A DNA stretch of 64,000 bases from Artemia franciscana. Its lineage: Eukaryota; Arthropoda; Branchiopoda; Anostraca; Artemiidae. How positions within the stretch are numbered: position 1 is the stretch's first letter; the number at the start of each line of letters is the position of its first letter. Both the position numbers and the translations under genes were made by a program. Shown here piece after piece: positions 24,050 through 36,040 of this stretch. The notes beneath the pieces are model-generated. The model was not told the DNA's origin. It searched no databases and saw nothing but the letters and a program-made list of their open reading frames with translations. The stretch covers positions 13,791,260-13,855,259 of the forward strand of contig NC_088881.1 of the NCBI RefSeq assembly GCF_032884065.1, given 5' to 3'.

Positions 24050-24169
24050 ACGTAATTGGTTTTGCGAGGACAGTGATATTTGGCAGTATTCTTGGATTTG
24101 TATCATTTATTGGGGCTTCACAGGCAAACAATTTTTATGTATTCATTTTCACCTATGGTGTTATGGGAG
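24050..24169 (+). CDS. SLC16-like (MFS) transporter, internal exon of a second gene
   Basis: Acceptor cacttgcag (ends 24049) and donor gtgagt (24170) enclose 120 bases with one open phase (two bases, 39 codons, one base). The peptide begins VIGFARTVIFGSILGFVSFI and ends NNFYVFIFTYGVMGG. This fits helices 3-4 of SLC16 carriers, where a Gly-rich helix is followed by ..SF......LY.TYGVL.GLG. It encodes an N-terminal part of the protein but lies after the stop of the upstream transporter. It must therefore belong to another gene of the same kind in the same direction, or be a decayed copy. I did not find its partner exons. The 36 kb downstream are mostly transposons. Confidence 0.55.
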
Positions 24170-24719
24170 GTGAGTAAGCAGTTTGGTAATTTCTAGCATG
24201 TTTCTAATTTTTGAATTGAATCTAAAAATAAACCTTTCATATATAAGAAAGATGAAATGTTATTAAATTTTAGAAGGTGACAATAACAAATTAAAGAATA
24301 CTCTTTTTAACCTATGGTACTTATGTAAGATAAGTTAGCAGTTTGGCAATTTCTAGCATTTTTAAAGAAAATATTAATTTAAAATAGAAGAAAGATTTTA
24401 TTTATAAGACAGAAAAATGTATTCTTAATATTTTTAAAAGGGGAAAAAACAGAATTGTTTGCTTAATTTTTCTTCGTAAGAAGGATGGTTTAGGTAAAAG
24501 AAAATTGAGGCCATTTGATATCTTAAAAATTATTTTGCGAGCTTCAGTGTCGAATGACCGTTGGTAAGTAAACGGCTTTATGTGCCTTCAAGGTTTTCAG
24601 TCAAGGTGGGTAAGCTACAGGAAATTCCTAAAACTGTTAAATCAATCTAAAGATACCTCCTTTTTGCGGATTCTTGACTTTTTCCAAACAGGTTTGGTAG
24701 AATATTCTTAGGGACTACC

Positions 24720-25620
24720 CTTTCATGAACTTGGAGAGGAAGATTTTACTCATATCAATTGATAAACCAAAATTCATACTTTATAATAGCTTCGAACTAG
24801 CAACTAAAAACAAAGAAATCAAGCAGAGTGATAGGAAAAAGAAGCAAAAAAGGTTCAATCTGCACAAATATGACACAACCATTAGCGGCAAAACAATTGG
24901 ATTAGCGGGTGGGAACAGCCCCGCGAAATAAAAAGGATGATCAGCTAAAACCGAATTTAATCTTTTGAACGACACAGAAATAATGGTGTGATTACGGCAA
25001 GATCGAGGCAAATAATATAGGTATTTCAGACACCGAAAATGCATTACTTGAATTGATTTTAATTGCTTTTTTTCGAATAGAGGATACATACGAAACATAA
25101 ATAAAACGGAACAACCACAGAAAGTACTGTAAGGACGGGAAAGGGCTCGACGTGAGTAACGACCACGATTAGTGACGATTTTTCCCATAGCCTGTTTGAA
25201 TATTTTGTTTCATGTCGACAAGAGCCTTTTCGTGGAGCCTAGACAGCCTACTGAAAATATGGATTCCAAGGCACATAATGCACCAGAACATTGGATTGAA
25301 GAAGATCCACATGGCAGTGCCAAAACTTTAGATGGTGATTTTACATTAAATGCTAGGTAACCACATTTATCAACATTCAGACTTAATCCCATATTAGAAA
25401 AAGATGAGAAAGAAGATCAACCGAGAGGACCGAGGCCCAATTTCGTTTTACCAATCAAGAAGAGATGGTCTGTATAACCAGCATTGAAGATATTAGTGTA
25501 GCCTAGAAAACAGGTAGATTCGATATTAGTCAACGTATGATTAATGCACATCTTGATTAAATATGGGGATAAAACTTCACATTGGCGAACGCCTTACCTA
25601 AAAGGGACATTTTAAAACTC
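24720..25620 (-). pseudogene. LINE ORF2 fragment, antisense, decayed
   Basis: Read on the minus strand with frameshifts: LSPYLIKMC, LGYTNIFNAGYTDHLFLI (YADD decayed to YTDH), MGLSLNVDKCGYLAFNV, NRGRYSRRALSRPYSTFCGC, and FRCLKYLYYLPRSCRNHTII. The order matches the LINE at 14440-17320 (SYFLGLTNLSNIAYADD, IGLKLNTEKCEYLVFNS, YFRYCKYLLYLPRSYRNQKI), so it is the same or a sister family. It is 5'-truncated near 25620 and has lost its catalytic motif. Confidence 0.75.
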
Positions 25621-26079
25621 ACATAATGATGTAAATTTACATCATGATGAAAATTATATAATGCAAAACTTACATAATGGTTTAAGGTTCATTAGGTGGA
25701 CAAAAACTGGTGAAATTAAATGGCTTTTCTAAGATTGGAGTTAAAAGTTCTTTTTGAAAGTATGTGTCGGCAATTTGGTTTTCTGTTGTGTATTCGGATC
25801 TTTTATCCAAGCTCTACAAGTTGTGGCATCCAATCAATTCTAATTAGTTTGGCAAAATAGACAAAAAGTGATTCTTTAAGATACCGCATCGTCTTAGCCT
25901 CCTTTTGTATATTGTATATTTTGCTATTTCTTTTTTAATTCTCTAATTTTTCCTTTTTTTAATTCTCAGAGTTTTACCCCTCTGTTTGTAAATCTGCATT
26001 CAGAAAAACAATAGGTGCAATCAAACTGCAAAATTTTCTAACGGCTATCCAGATTTTAACGGCCAGAGCTGCACAAATT
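25621..26079. other. Unassigned sequence
   Basis: It contains a short tandem of acttacataatg-like words near 25615-25690 and no gene that I can support. Confidence 0.4.
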
Positions 26080-28700
26080 GACCGTGATAAAGTTGTTTTC
26101 CCAGATCCGATCATCTAGGGGGCTGAAGGGAGAGGAAAAATTTGAAAAATTGAGGTATTTTTAACTTACGAGTGGGTGATCGGATCTTAATGAAGTTTGA
26201 TATTTTTTGAAAGACCTCCTGAATCATAGCACTTATTTTAAATCCCGACCGGAATTAAGCTTCTGATTTTCCTTTTAAACCAATCTATGGATTCTTAGAA
26301 CTTTGCCAGAGCTCATGCCATATGAGCTCTTGGCTCTTCCGACCTCGTCACGAGTATTATATGAGCTCTTAGCTTTTGTTCATTTTTATTATTCTTCTTA
26401 AACGAGTTGGGATTTTTTAATAATAAGGAAAAATACTTCCCTCTTTCGTATTCTCTTAAATCGATTGCAAAGAAGAGAGGGCAAAAAATATCACCAAATT
26501 GACGCTCTGGTAGAAGGGGGAGGGGGTTACACCTCCCCCGTGATCAGCTCAAAGGACCCCCCAGGAAAAACTTTAGCCTTTATAATTAGAAATATCGTTA
26601 ACTCCCAACCAGCCAATCACCGCGATGGTATACAGCCGTTAGCGTATGCGAGCCGAATATGCAACAGAAGCTTCAGTATGTTTCTGATGCTCACAGGAAA
26701 TGTATTATTATACATATCGCCAATTCTGTCGGTCTATCGGTCTGTCGGTCCGGTTCTGCTACTTTAGGCACTTCCAGGTAAGCTAGGACGATGAAATTTG
26801 GCAGGCGTATCAGGGACGGGGCTGGCTTAAATTAGAAATAGTTGTTTTCCCAATTTGACCATCTGGGGGGGGGGGGGAGTGGGGGGCCGGTTAATTCGGA
26901 AAAATGAAGTATTTTTAACTTATGAGTGGGTGATGGGATCTTAATGAAATTTGATGTTTGGAATGATATTGTGTCTCAAGAGCTCTTATTTTAAATCCCG
27001 ACCGGATCTGATCACATTGGGGGGAGTTGGAGGGGGAGGGGAAACCTAAAATCTTGGAAAACACTTAGAGTGGAGGGATCGGGATGAAACTTGATGGGAA
27101 AAATAAGCACAAGTCCCAGATACATGATTGGCATAATCGGAACAGATCCAATCTCTTTGGGGTAGTTGGCGGGGGGGGGGGGGGGGTAATTCTGAAAAAT
27201 TAGAAAAAATGAGGTATTTTTAACTTACAAACGGGTGATCGGATATCAATGAAATTTGATGTTTAGAAGGATATCGTGTCTTAGAGCTCATATTTTAAAT
27301 CCCGACCGGATCTGGTGACACTGGGGGGGGGAGGTGGGAGGGGAAACCTAAAACTTGGAAAACACTTAGAGTGGAGGGATCGGGATGAAACTTGGTGGGA
27401 AAAATAAACACAAGTGTTAGATACATGATTAACATAAACGGAACGGATCCGCTCTCTTTGGTATAGTTGGGGGGGGGGGGGGGTATTTCTGAAAAATTAG
27501 AAAAAATGAGGTATTTTTAACTTACGAACAGGTGATCGATCTCAATGAAATTTGATATTTAGAAGGATATCGTGGCTCAGAGCTCTTATTTTAAACCGGA
27601 CCAGATCTGGTGACATGGGGGGGAGTTGGGAGGGGGAAACCTAAAACTTGAAAAACACTTAGAGTGGAGGGATCGGGATGAAACTTGGTGAAAAAATAAT
27701 CACGAGTCCTAGATACATGATTGACAAAACCGGAACGGATCCGCTCTCTTTGGGGTAGTTGGGGGAGGGGTTCATTCTGAAAAATTAGAAAAAATGAGGT
27801 ATTTTTAACTTACGAACGGGTTATCGGATCCCAATGAAATTTAATATCTAGAAAGATATCATGTCTCAAAGCTCTTATTGTAAATCCTGACTGGATGTGG
27901 TGACGTCGGGGGAAGTTTGGGGTGGGGGAACCTAAAATCATGGAAGATTGGAGGGATCGGGATGAAACTTGGTGGGAAAAATAAGCAGAAGTCTTACATA
28001 CGTGATTTACATAATTTGAACGGATCCGATCTATTGGGGGGGGGGGTTAATTCTGAAAAATAAGAAAAAATTACGTATTTTTAACTTACGAAGGAGTGAT
28101 TGGATCTTCATGAAACTTCATACTTAGAAGGACCTCGTAACTCAGATCTCTTATTTTAAATCTCAACCGGATCAAGGGTAAGGGGGGGGGAGTCGGGGGG
28201 AGGACCGGAAATCTTAGAAAATACTTAATGCGGTGAGATCAGGATGAAACTGGATGGGAAGAATAAAAACCTGTCTAAGATACGTGACTGACATAACTGG
28301 ACCGGATCTGCTCTCTTTGGTGGAATTGGAGGGGGGGGGGGTAATTTTGAAAATTGAGGTATTTGTAACTTACGAAAGGGTGACCAGATCTTAATGAAAT
28401 TTGATATTTTGAAGGATCTTGTGCTTTAAAGTTCTTATTTTAAATTCCGACCAGATCCTGTGACGTTGGGTGGAGTTGGAGAGGGAAACCGGAATTCTTG
28501 GAAAACGTGAAAATTGGGGTATTTTATCTTACGAATAGATGATCGGATCTTAATGAAATTTGATTTTTAGAAAGAATTCATGTCTCAGAGCTCTTATTTC
28601 AAATCCCGACCAGATCGTTTTACATTGGGGGAGTTGGAGGGGGAAATCTTGGAAAAACACTTGGAGTGTAGAAATCGGGATGAAGCTTGGTGGATAGAAT
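26080..28700 (+). repeat. Tandem repeat array, unit of about 280-300 bases, G-rich
   Basis: The anchor word gaggtatttttaacttacga (with variants) recurs near 26150, 26905, 27210, 27505, 27795, 28070, 28350 and 28510. Each unit then reads gatcggatcttaatgaaatttgat, ctcttattttaaatcccgac, a G-run of 7-14 bases, gggatgaaacttggtggga, and a second G-run. Units differ by roughly 10-20 percent and in G-run length. A different 500-base segment (26280-26800) sits between the first and second unit. There is no coding potential. Confidence 0.85.
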
Positions 28701-28730
28701 AAACGAGAATGGTGGATAGAATGGTTAAAA

Positions 28731-28849
28731 GGTTAATTTTTTCCCTTTGATTGCCGTTCTTACTGTTTCCCATTTATACACACATGCACGGAAAGGTGTA
28801 GCATAAATGGGAGACAGTGACAACGGCAATCAAAGGGATAAAATTAACC
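28731..28849. repeat. Foldback with arms of about 47 bases
   Basis: ggttaattttttccctttga ... cccatttata is reversed as cataaatggg ... tcaaagggataaaattaacc across a loop of about 24 bases. It is a MITE-like hairpin at the end of the tandem array. Confidence 0.85.
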
Positions 28850-28959
28850 TTGACTGGGCTGCCCACTTAATTGAACAATCTGTCTTGGCTTTTTTCTACA
28901 ATTGGCCATGACTTTGACTTTTCCCACAACTATTCCCTTTTTTTTTAAATTCAAAAATT

Positions 28960-29146
28960 GATTTTTGAATTTAAAAACCGGGATATAAATGACGACCGGG
29001 AACCTCAAAGAGAAATTACAGACTGGGACACCCGGACACAAATCACGACCGGGACACTGGGAATATAAATGACGACCGGGACTCTGGGACACAACTACAA
29101 CGGGGATGCCGGGGGCATAAATAGATACAGAAATAGAAGATATTTT
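28960..29146. repeat. Helitron-internal minisatellite fragment (GACGACCGGGAC type)
   Basis: Units such as gggatataaatgacgaccgg, gggacacaaatcacgaccgg and gggaatataaatgacgaccg are the same as those inside the Helitrons at 46-57 kb, including the linker cctcaaagagaaattacaga. No Helitron ends are visible here, so this is a fragment. Confidence 0.7.
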
Positions 29147-29412
<266 letters not shown>

Positions 29413-30825
29413 CCACTCTCATAGGTAAGATAAGTTACTTTCGTTTTAAGTTTCTTCATTTTACGGAAAAGTCTAACTAGCAATATTTTGAAATAAGGGC
29501 TTAATAGCGAATTGCCTTACAAAACAAAACGATTTTTCAAGAGGGAGACTTTCCGTCCTTTCAAATCTGAAGCATTAATTTTTGAAGGTTTAGGTACTCT
29601 CATATCCAACACCATAAAGAAACTCAAAGGTTCAAAGTCTTCCTATTACCTGTTGCCCAAATTTTCGTCTGTATATCTACCAAAAGAGCATGCTGGATAT
29701 AAAGCTGACTTAACAAGAGGTAACAGATACTGTTCTAGTTGTGCCTTTTGGAGTAAAGGAACAATCTAATTTATTTGGTATCCCTATATTCTTCTGATCA
29801 AGACGTGTGCCAAAAGAGTTTTCCTCGAGTCACCCAAATTTAAGCAGAAGAGCGATTGACCAGCTCCCCGTTTTTTGAAGCCAGGGCACAATTATATTTC
29901 TGTTGACGAGAATGAAGGACGGCTTTAAATCAGGTCATCAGGAAATGTCAGATCTAAATTAAATAGGATAGTAATTTCCAGCAAGGATCTTAGTTGCATC
30001 TTCAGGGGGCTCCAATCTGATCCTACAGTACAAAAGAGAAATTGTAGGAAGAAGTAAATACCATTGCAAATAAAGTGTTCATTGACGGTTCATGACTGAA
30101 GATTACGAAATCATCCAGAGCCATAACTTAGGTAATGAAAACAGAAAATATTATCACCTTACGGATGTTTCGCGTGCATGAAAATATTTATGAGTTGTAT
30201 AATTCCAGTATAAACGTGGAACGAGACAGACCAGTTTTCTCCAAGAGAAGAAGTTCAATGTATTGTGCCACAGACGTGACCCATGGGTAATAGTCTCCAC
30301 AACACGTATCAAGGCCTTAGCAGTAGAATTTTTTCATTATAATTGCTGACATTAATTGCTGTATAAATCTATTTGATTTGTTTTTGGAAAATACTAATTG
30401 ACAGAAAGAAGGCGCCAAGATTTGAATCTTGGTAAATGATAAGATTGATAGTTATTACAAAACGGTATCTGTAGCTGTTCTTCTTGATTATATATTAGAT
30501 ATACCCCTGCAATTTGATAATCTTTTATTCACAATTTAGGTACGACAGCCATTTGGATTAATTTTTAAAAAAGGAAAAAAAACTCATAAAATACCAATAA
30601 GTATAGAAAATACTTCTATTCAGCAAGGCTCCAGTCGCTCCACTAACTAGTTTTTATCCAATTTTTATTAGCTCATCTTTTATTAGATTAATCCGTTTAT
30701 GAACATTTGATATAATAATTGTTCACTAAAGTCTTTGTTTTGAAAAATTTCTGCAAAGAGTTCGGCATTCCATATCACAGTACAATTTTTACCTAAATAT
30801 ACTAGTTTATAACAGTATCAAACAG
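29413..30825. other. Unassigned sequence
   Basis: An 85-codon ORF (29512-29769, MPYKTKRFFKRETFRPFKSE...) has a basic start and a C-x2-C pair (YCSSCAFW), but no family is recognised and it may be chance. Nothing else is supported. Confidence 0.35.
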
Positions 30826-31185
30826 TTCATGGTCACGAACTGTAAGTAAAGAGAAACGCAAGCCACTAGTGACCGAAACAGTTAAAAACGTGAAACTTTG
30901 ATGACAATATTGTTAATCAATTAAACTGAAATAACTCATAAGAGTCACGAGCGAACCAAATTTCTGTAGCAACCCCTAAAGAGGGGGAAACATTTTTGAA
31001 AATCTTGTAATCATCTTTACAATATCCAAAGACTTTTTATGGAAGTTTCCAACTACTAGATACAAAAGCACGAAATTTTACATTCTTCTTATAAGAAATA
31101 GGGTAACGGAAGCGCGTTTTTTTTTCTTTTTTTTTCCTTTTGGGTGACCATATCAAAGAAGTGGTCGAAAAATATTAAAAGAGGA
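30826..31185 (+). repeat. Diverged family A start
   Basis: The copy opens with CAGTTCatggtcacGAACTG and aagtaaagag, followed by diverged versions of the next family segments (gtgaccgaaacagttaaaaa, ctaaagagggggaaacattt). It is interrupted by the LINE that follows. Confidence 0.6.
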
Positions 31186-31189
31186 CACA

Positions 31190-32029
31190 ATAGATCAAAA
31201 ACTGAAGTTTTCAGTGTTCCATTTGATATCCAAGTTGATATCTTAAACTTAGTCTTGATCTCTCATTTTTAATAAAAGGAAAAAGAAACTTATTCCTTGC
31301 TCTTGATAAATGGCTATGCTTATTTTCCACCAAGAGTTTCATTTTATTGAAAAAATTATCCCTACATTGGATTTCTAAAAACCATATGCCTATATTAGGG
31401 TGAAAAATTTATTGTAAATGAAGAATATCAAGAAATAAAAATGATGTTTTAGTTTCAGATAATTCTTTTGTCTTCCTAGGGTGTGTTAAAAAAAGGTCCC
31501 GAATTCTTATTGCCTTGGTTTGGACGATTTGGAGTCTTCGTAAATGCGAATGGAATGTCAGCATCCAAACGGTAGGGCCATATTGAAAATAGCATTCCAC
31601 TAATGAAAAATATAATTTTTTCATTATTTGGTAAGGAAACAAGAACTTTACTCTATGCAAACAGCTGAGATTCCTGGACACTGTTGCCTCGAGTTTAATT
31701 ATATGCGCCTTGAAAGACGGAGTTGAGTCAATGTAGATACCTAAATATCTTAATACATCCACTCTTTTTATGAAGGAAGTTCCAATGCTAATAGTTTTAA
31801 ATGACATACACTTCACTGCTCTCAAACTTCTCCCAAAAATTACAAATTCCGACTTCTCTAGGTTAGGAATTAGTGGATTAGCATGGAACCAAGAATTTAC
31901 ATTAAAAGCAACAGTTTCGAGGGCCATTCTCAGGTCCTCCTCGTTGCCAGCCTTCAAACTAATTGCTGTGTCGTCTGCAAACAATATTGGTAATTTTTTT
32001 ATTTTATATGTTTTTAATTTTTTTATCAC
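31190..32029 (-). pseudogene. LINE (CR1/Jockey-type) reverse-transcriptase fragment, antisense
   Basis: A 206-codon frame on the minus strand (31409-32029) begins with the FADD form of the catalytic box (ILFADDTAISLKAGNEEDL). It continues NLEKSEFVIFGR, VLRYLGIYIDSTPSFKAHI, LSCLHRVKFLFPYQIMKKLY and FQYGPTVW, the thumb and connection region of a non-LTR reverse transcriptase. Beyond the stop, the same strand still reads IGIWFLEIQCRDNFFNKMKL and ARNKFLFPFIKNERSRLSLR to about 31190, the natural C-terminus. The part upstream of the FADD box is missing (5' truncation). Confidence 0.8.
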
Positions 32030-32084
32030 CCCTCCTCGAGAAAAAACTTTTTACCCCCCCCCCCCCCGAAAAAAATCCTAGGTA

Positions 32085-32634
32085 CCATTATGCATATAGT
32101 AAAGGCCATAAATCTTCAATATTTTTTATTGTTTTTTTTTTCTTCCCAGATGCACTTCATATGGAAGGGGTGGTCGAATGGACTTCGGAGAGGGCTCATT
32201 CGATGGGAAATTGGAAGTTCCAATTCCCTGTCTAAAAGCCAAAAGTGGTTGGAGGGTAACTAGCCCCTCCTATGGCCTCTTTTACCCAATGCATCTTATC
32301 GAAATTTGAAAAAGCCATTTTGTTCAAAATTTTCCGTCTATCATACAAAAATGCGTCCGCGGTAAGCCCCCTGAGACGTTTTTGAACACATCCCTCAGAG
32401 TCTAGGGGAGCAAGGGTTGTAAATTATGCCCCGGGGAATATAAGACTTTTTATGGAAGGTGTGGCATATAAACTAGAGGCTCATTTGATTGGAAACTGAA
32501 AGTTCCAGTTCCCTTTTCAGAGTCAAAGTGATCGAAGGGTAACTAGCCCCCCAAATGCCCTCTTTTTCCCAAATGTATCACATTGATATTTCGTTTTCAA
32601 AAAAACGTAACGAGCCTTATTAAATTGAATAAAA
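32085..32634 (+). repeat. Diverged family A-like segments in tandem
   Basis: Two units contain atggaaggggtggtcgaatg ... ggctcattcgatgggaaatt ... ctagcccctcc and atggaaggtgtggcatataa ... ggctcatttgattggaaact ... ctagcccccca. The same unit recurs several times at 34750-36040. Confidence 0.6.
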
Positions 32635-32638
32635 AAAA

Positions 32639-32912
32639 CAAGTTTTTTTAAATGAAAGTAAGGAGCGACATTAAAACTTAAAACGAACACAGATTACTCC
32701 GTATATGAAAGGGGCTTTTCCTCCTCGACACCCCGCTCCTTACGCTAAAGTTTTTTATTGTTTTAAAAAGTAGAATTGCGAGAAAGAATCAAACTTTAGC
32801 GCAAGGAGCGGGGTGTCGAGGAAGAAAAGCCCCTTTCATATACGGAGCAATCTCTGTTCGTTTTAAGTTTTAATGTCGCTCCTTACTTTCATTTAAAAAA
32901 ACTTGTTTTTTT
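32639..32912. repeat. Foldback of family A, well preserved
   Basis: acaagtttttttaaatgaaa ... with its reverse complement tttcatttaaaaaaacttgt. The inner arms (gctcctt.acgctaaagtttt and actttagcgcaaggagcggg) also pair. Arms are about 120 bases with few mismatches. Confidence 0.85.
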
Positions 32913-33340
32913 TATTTAATTTCTGAAAGTTTTTGAATTAATGCATGTCTGATTTTGGCTCTCCGTACATAAATTATTAAAATGAAATTTGCATATTAAT
33001 TCTTTTTTTGGCTAAATGGCTTTCTCTTAGTTTTGATCAGACGATTTTGAGAAATAAGGGGTGGGGAAGGAGGTCTAGTTTCCCTCCAATTTTTCGGTTA
33101 CTTGAAAAGGCAACTAGTTCTTTTAATTTTTAACGAACGTTTTTATTAGTAAAAAAAAATAGGTAACTTAAGAATTAACTTACGTAACAAACTTTTATAT
33201 TCTTCTATTTTTGATTATATATATGAGGGGGTTTGTCCCCTTGTTAATACCTCGCTCTTCACACTAAATCTTGTTTTATCCCAATTCTTTAAGAATGACC
33301 CCTGAATCAGAAAGGCCGTAGAATAAATAGTTGAAATTAT

Positions 33341-33420
33341 TTAAAAAAATTTTAGCATAGAGAGCGAAGTATTTATCTCCTCCTAAATACCTCGCTCTTT
33401 ATGCTAAAGTATTTTTAGAA
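33341..33420. repeat. Short hairpin of family A
   Basis: ttttagcatagagagcgaag ... with ctcgctctttatgctaaagt. It is the counterpart of 5493-5570. Confidence 0.75.
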
Positions 33421-34749
33421 CCCCTCATATGCGTAATAATCTCTGTTCGGTTTAAGTTTTAATGCTTCTCCTTACTTTCAATTGAAAAAACTTTTTCATG
33501 TTTATGTTTTCATTGTTTTTTTTTTATAGTAATGCTAGAAAGTCCTGCGCCCTTTTCATTGAATTTCTCTTCCCCCATGAAATATTCCTCCAAGGAAAGA
33601 TCCTCCCATATAGCCCCCTCCCCTGAACCCCACACCCAAACCAAAAAAATCCCCCTGATAACGTCGGTACACTTCCCAGTAACCATTACTGTATGTAAAC
33701 ATTGGTCAAAGTTTGTAACTTGCAGCCCCTCCCCCAGAGACTGTGGGGGGTAAGTCATCCCCAAAAACATAGTTATTATGGTTTTCGACTATGCGGAACA
33801 AAATGGCTATCTCAAGATTTTGATCCGTTGAATTTGGGAAAAAAATGAGTGTGGGAGGGGGCCTAGGTGCCCTCCAATTTTTTGGCCACTTAAAAAGGGC
33901 ACTAGAACTTTTCATTTCCGTTAGAATGAGCCCTCTTGCAACACTCTAGGACCACCTGGTCGATAAGATGACCCCTGGGGGAAAAAAAAAAAAAAACAAA
34001 TAAACACGCAGCCGTGATTTGTCTTCTGGCAAAAAATACGAAATTCCATATTTTTGTAGATAGGAGCTCGAAACTTCTACAACAGGGTTCTCTGATACGC
34101 TGAATGCGATGGTGTGATTTTCGTTAAGGTCCTATTACTCTTAGGGGGTGTTACCCCCTATTTTCCAAAATAAGGCAAATTTTCTCAGGCTCGTAACTTT
34201 GGATGACAAAGACTAAATTTGATGAAACTTATATATTTAAAATCAGCATAAAAATCTGATTCTTTTGATATATCTTTTAGCATCGAAATTCCGTTTTTTA
34301 GAGTTTCGTTTACTATTGAGCCGGGTCGCTGTTCGTTACCACGAACTGTTTGACACATGACAAACTGTTTGACACATGACAAACAGAAATAAATTCCTAT
34401 AATAGTACAATCTAAAAGATATTATTTGCATCCAGTTTTTCACGAAAGCATATTTGGAATATCTAAAGAACGGCTAGGGTATTAAGCCGAAACTTGAGAC
34501 TAAGGTTATATTAAGGGGAAATGTTGAAAAGAAGTTGGAGGACTAAAATTCCCCTCTTTTGCCCTTTTAGAATCCCTACACTTTTGTTCAAACTAGGTTA
34601 AAGATCTAGTAATTATGCTTCCGGTGATATATTGCCCCTGAAACCCTTAGGGCAATAATTGTAAATTATACAACTATACAACGAAAAGGGAGAATGTTTT
34701 ATTCTGATTGTGTTTTATTTTAACTTGTTTGTTTAAATGCAAGTTTCCA

Positions 34750-36040
34750 AATATTATTATTATTTCTTTACCAGAGATTCGTCATATGGATGGGGTGGTC
34801 GCATAAACTATGCATGAGGCTCATTTCATTAAAAAATGAAAGTTCCAATTCCGATTTTAAGAGTCAAAAGTGATAGGAGGGAACTAGCTCCTCCAACGCC
34901 CTTTATCCGGCAAACATATAGGATTAAAATTTTAATATATCCATTTTTTTCAAAAAAGTCCAAAGATCATATAAGAATGCCTCTAGGTTGGACACAAAGC
35001 CCAGAGCCTGAAGGTAAGAATTTTAAGTAATCCTTCGGGGCCATACAAGGTGTTTATGGAAGAAGTGGCCGTAAAAACTTTCACACTCACATGAGGGCTT
35101 ACAAAATTCACTCGAGCTCACTCACTCACTCATACTCACTCACTCAATCACAGTTATACTCACTCACACTCGCACTAACAATCACGCCAAGGTGGAAGAA
35201 GTAGTCTAACATACTTCGGAAGGGGATCATTCGATTGGAAATTGGATGTTCTAGTGCCCTTGTAAAATCAAAAGTGATCAAATAGCAGTTAGCCCCCCTC
35301 CCCACCTCGTCTCTTTTCCCCAAATGTAGCCGATTAAAATTTTTAGATATACATTTTTTCAAAATAGTCCAGAATCGGAAAACAAAAATTCTGGGGTTGA
35401 CACAACCTCCAATTAAACGGGAGCAAGTGTTGTAAGTTATGCCCCAGGAAATATAAGGTTTCTTGAATCAGCGTGACCGAAGATTAGCTGGCCATCCCCC
35501 CCCCCCTATGCCCTTTTTTGCCGGAAAAAAATCTGATTGAAATTTTGATATAGCCAGTTTATTCTAGATAGCCAAAAGATTATATAACAGTGCCTCAAGG
35601 ATCGAAAAACTACCCGAAGATTGGGGCTAAGGATTGTAAGTTATGCCCCAGGGTATATAGTGTTTTTTATGGAAGAGGTGGTCTAATAATCTTTAAGGAG
35701 CCTCATTTGATTGGAAATCGAAAGTTCTAGATCATTTTCCAAGATTCAAAGTGATCAGAGAGCAAATAGCCCCCGCACGTCCTTGTATTCCCCAAATGCA
35801 TCTAATCAAAAGTTTGATATGACCATTTTGTTCAAAGAAAGTCCAAAGAGTATATGATAATGTCTCCACGGTTGGAAATTTTTTTAGATAGTAATTTTGT
35901 TCGAAACAGTCCAAGTCTCAAATAGCTATGGTCCTGGGTTTGAAAGCCCGGAGCCCTCGGGGCAAGAGTAAGAAATTATGCAAGTTGTTAATTGTTAACT
36001 TATGAGGTTTTTCGAAAGGGTTGGTTGTATTCTCTTTGGT
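34750..36040 (+). repeat. Tandem array of a diverged family A-like unit (about 200-400 bases)
   Basis: Each unit contains, in order: a word like tatggaagaggtggtc; ctcattcgattggaaatt; agttctagtgccctt; gatcagagagcaaatagccccc; ccaaatgcatctaatcaaa; tttgttcaaa.agtccaaa; and ttatgccccagg..atata. Starts are near 34785, 35050, 35200, 35460 and 35655. The CACTCACT microsatellite at 35105-35165 lies inside. It is non-coding. Confidence 0.65.

Larger units (their letters stand above)
32635..34378 (-). repeat. Family A repeat, reversed copy
   Basis: Reading from 34378 down to 32635, the order equals that of the copy at 4578-6800: hairpin caaacagttcgtggtaacga, AGCGACCCGGCTC, gagaaaatttgccttatttt, the G/C-rich body blocks, the short hairpin (33341-33420) and the terminal foldback (32639-32912). 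Beyond the hairpin end, a 19-base unit (actgtttgacacatgacaa) is repeated twice (34345-34385). Confidence 0.75.
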
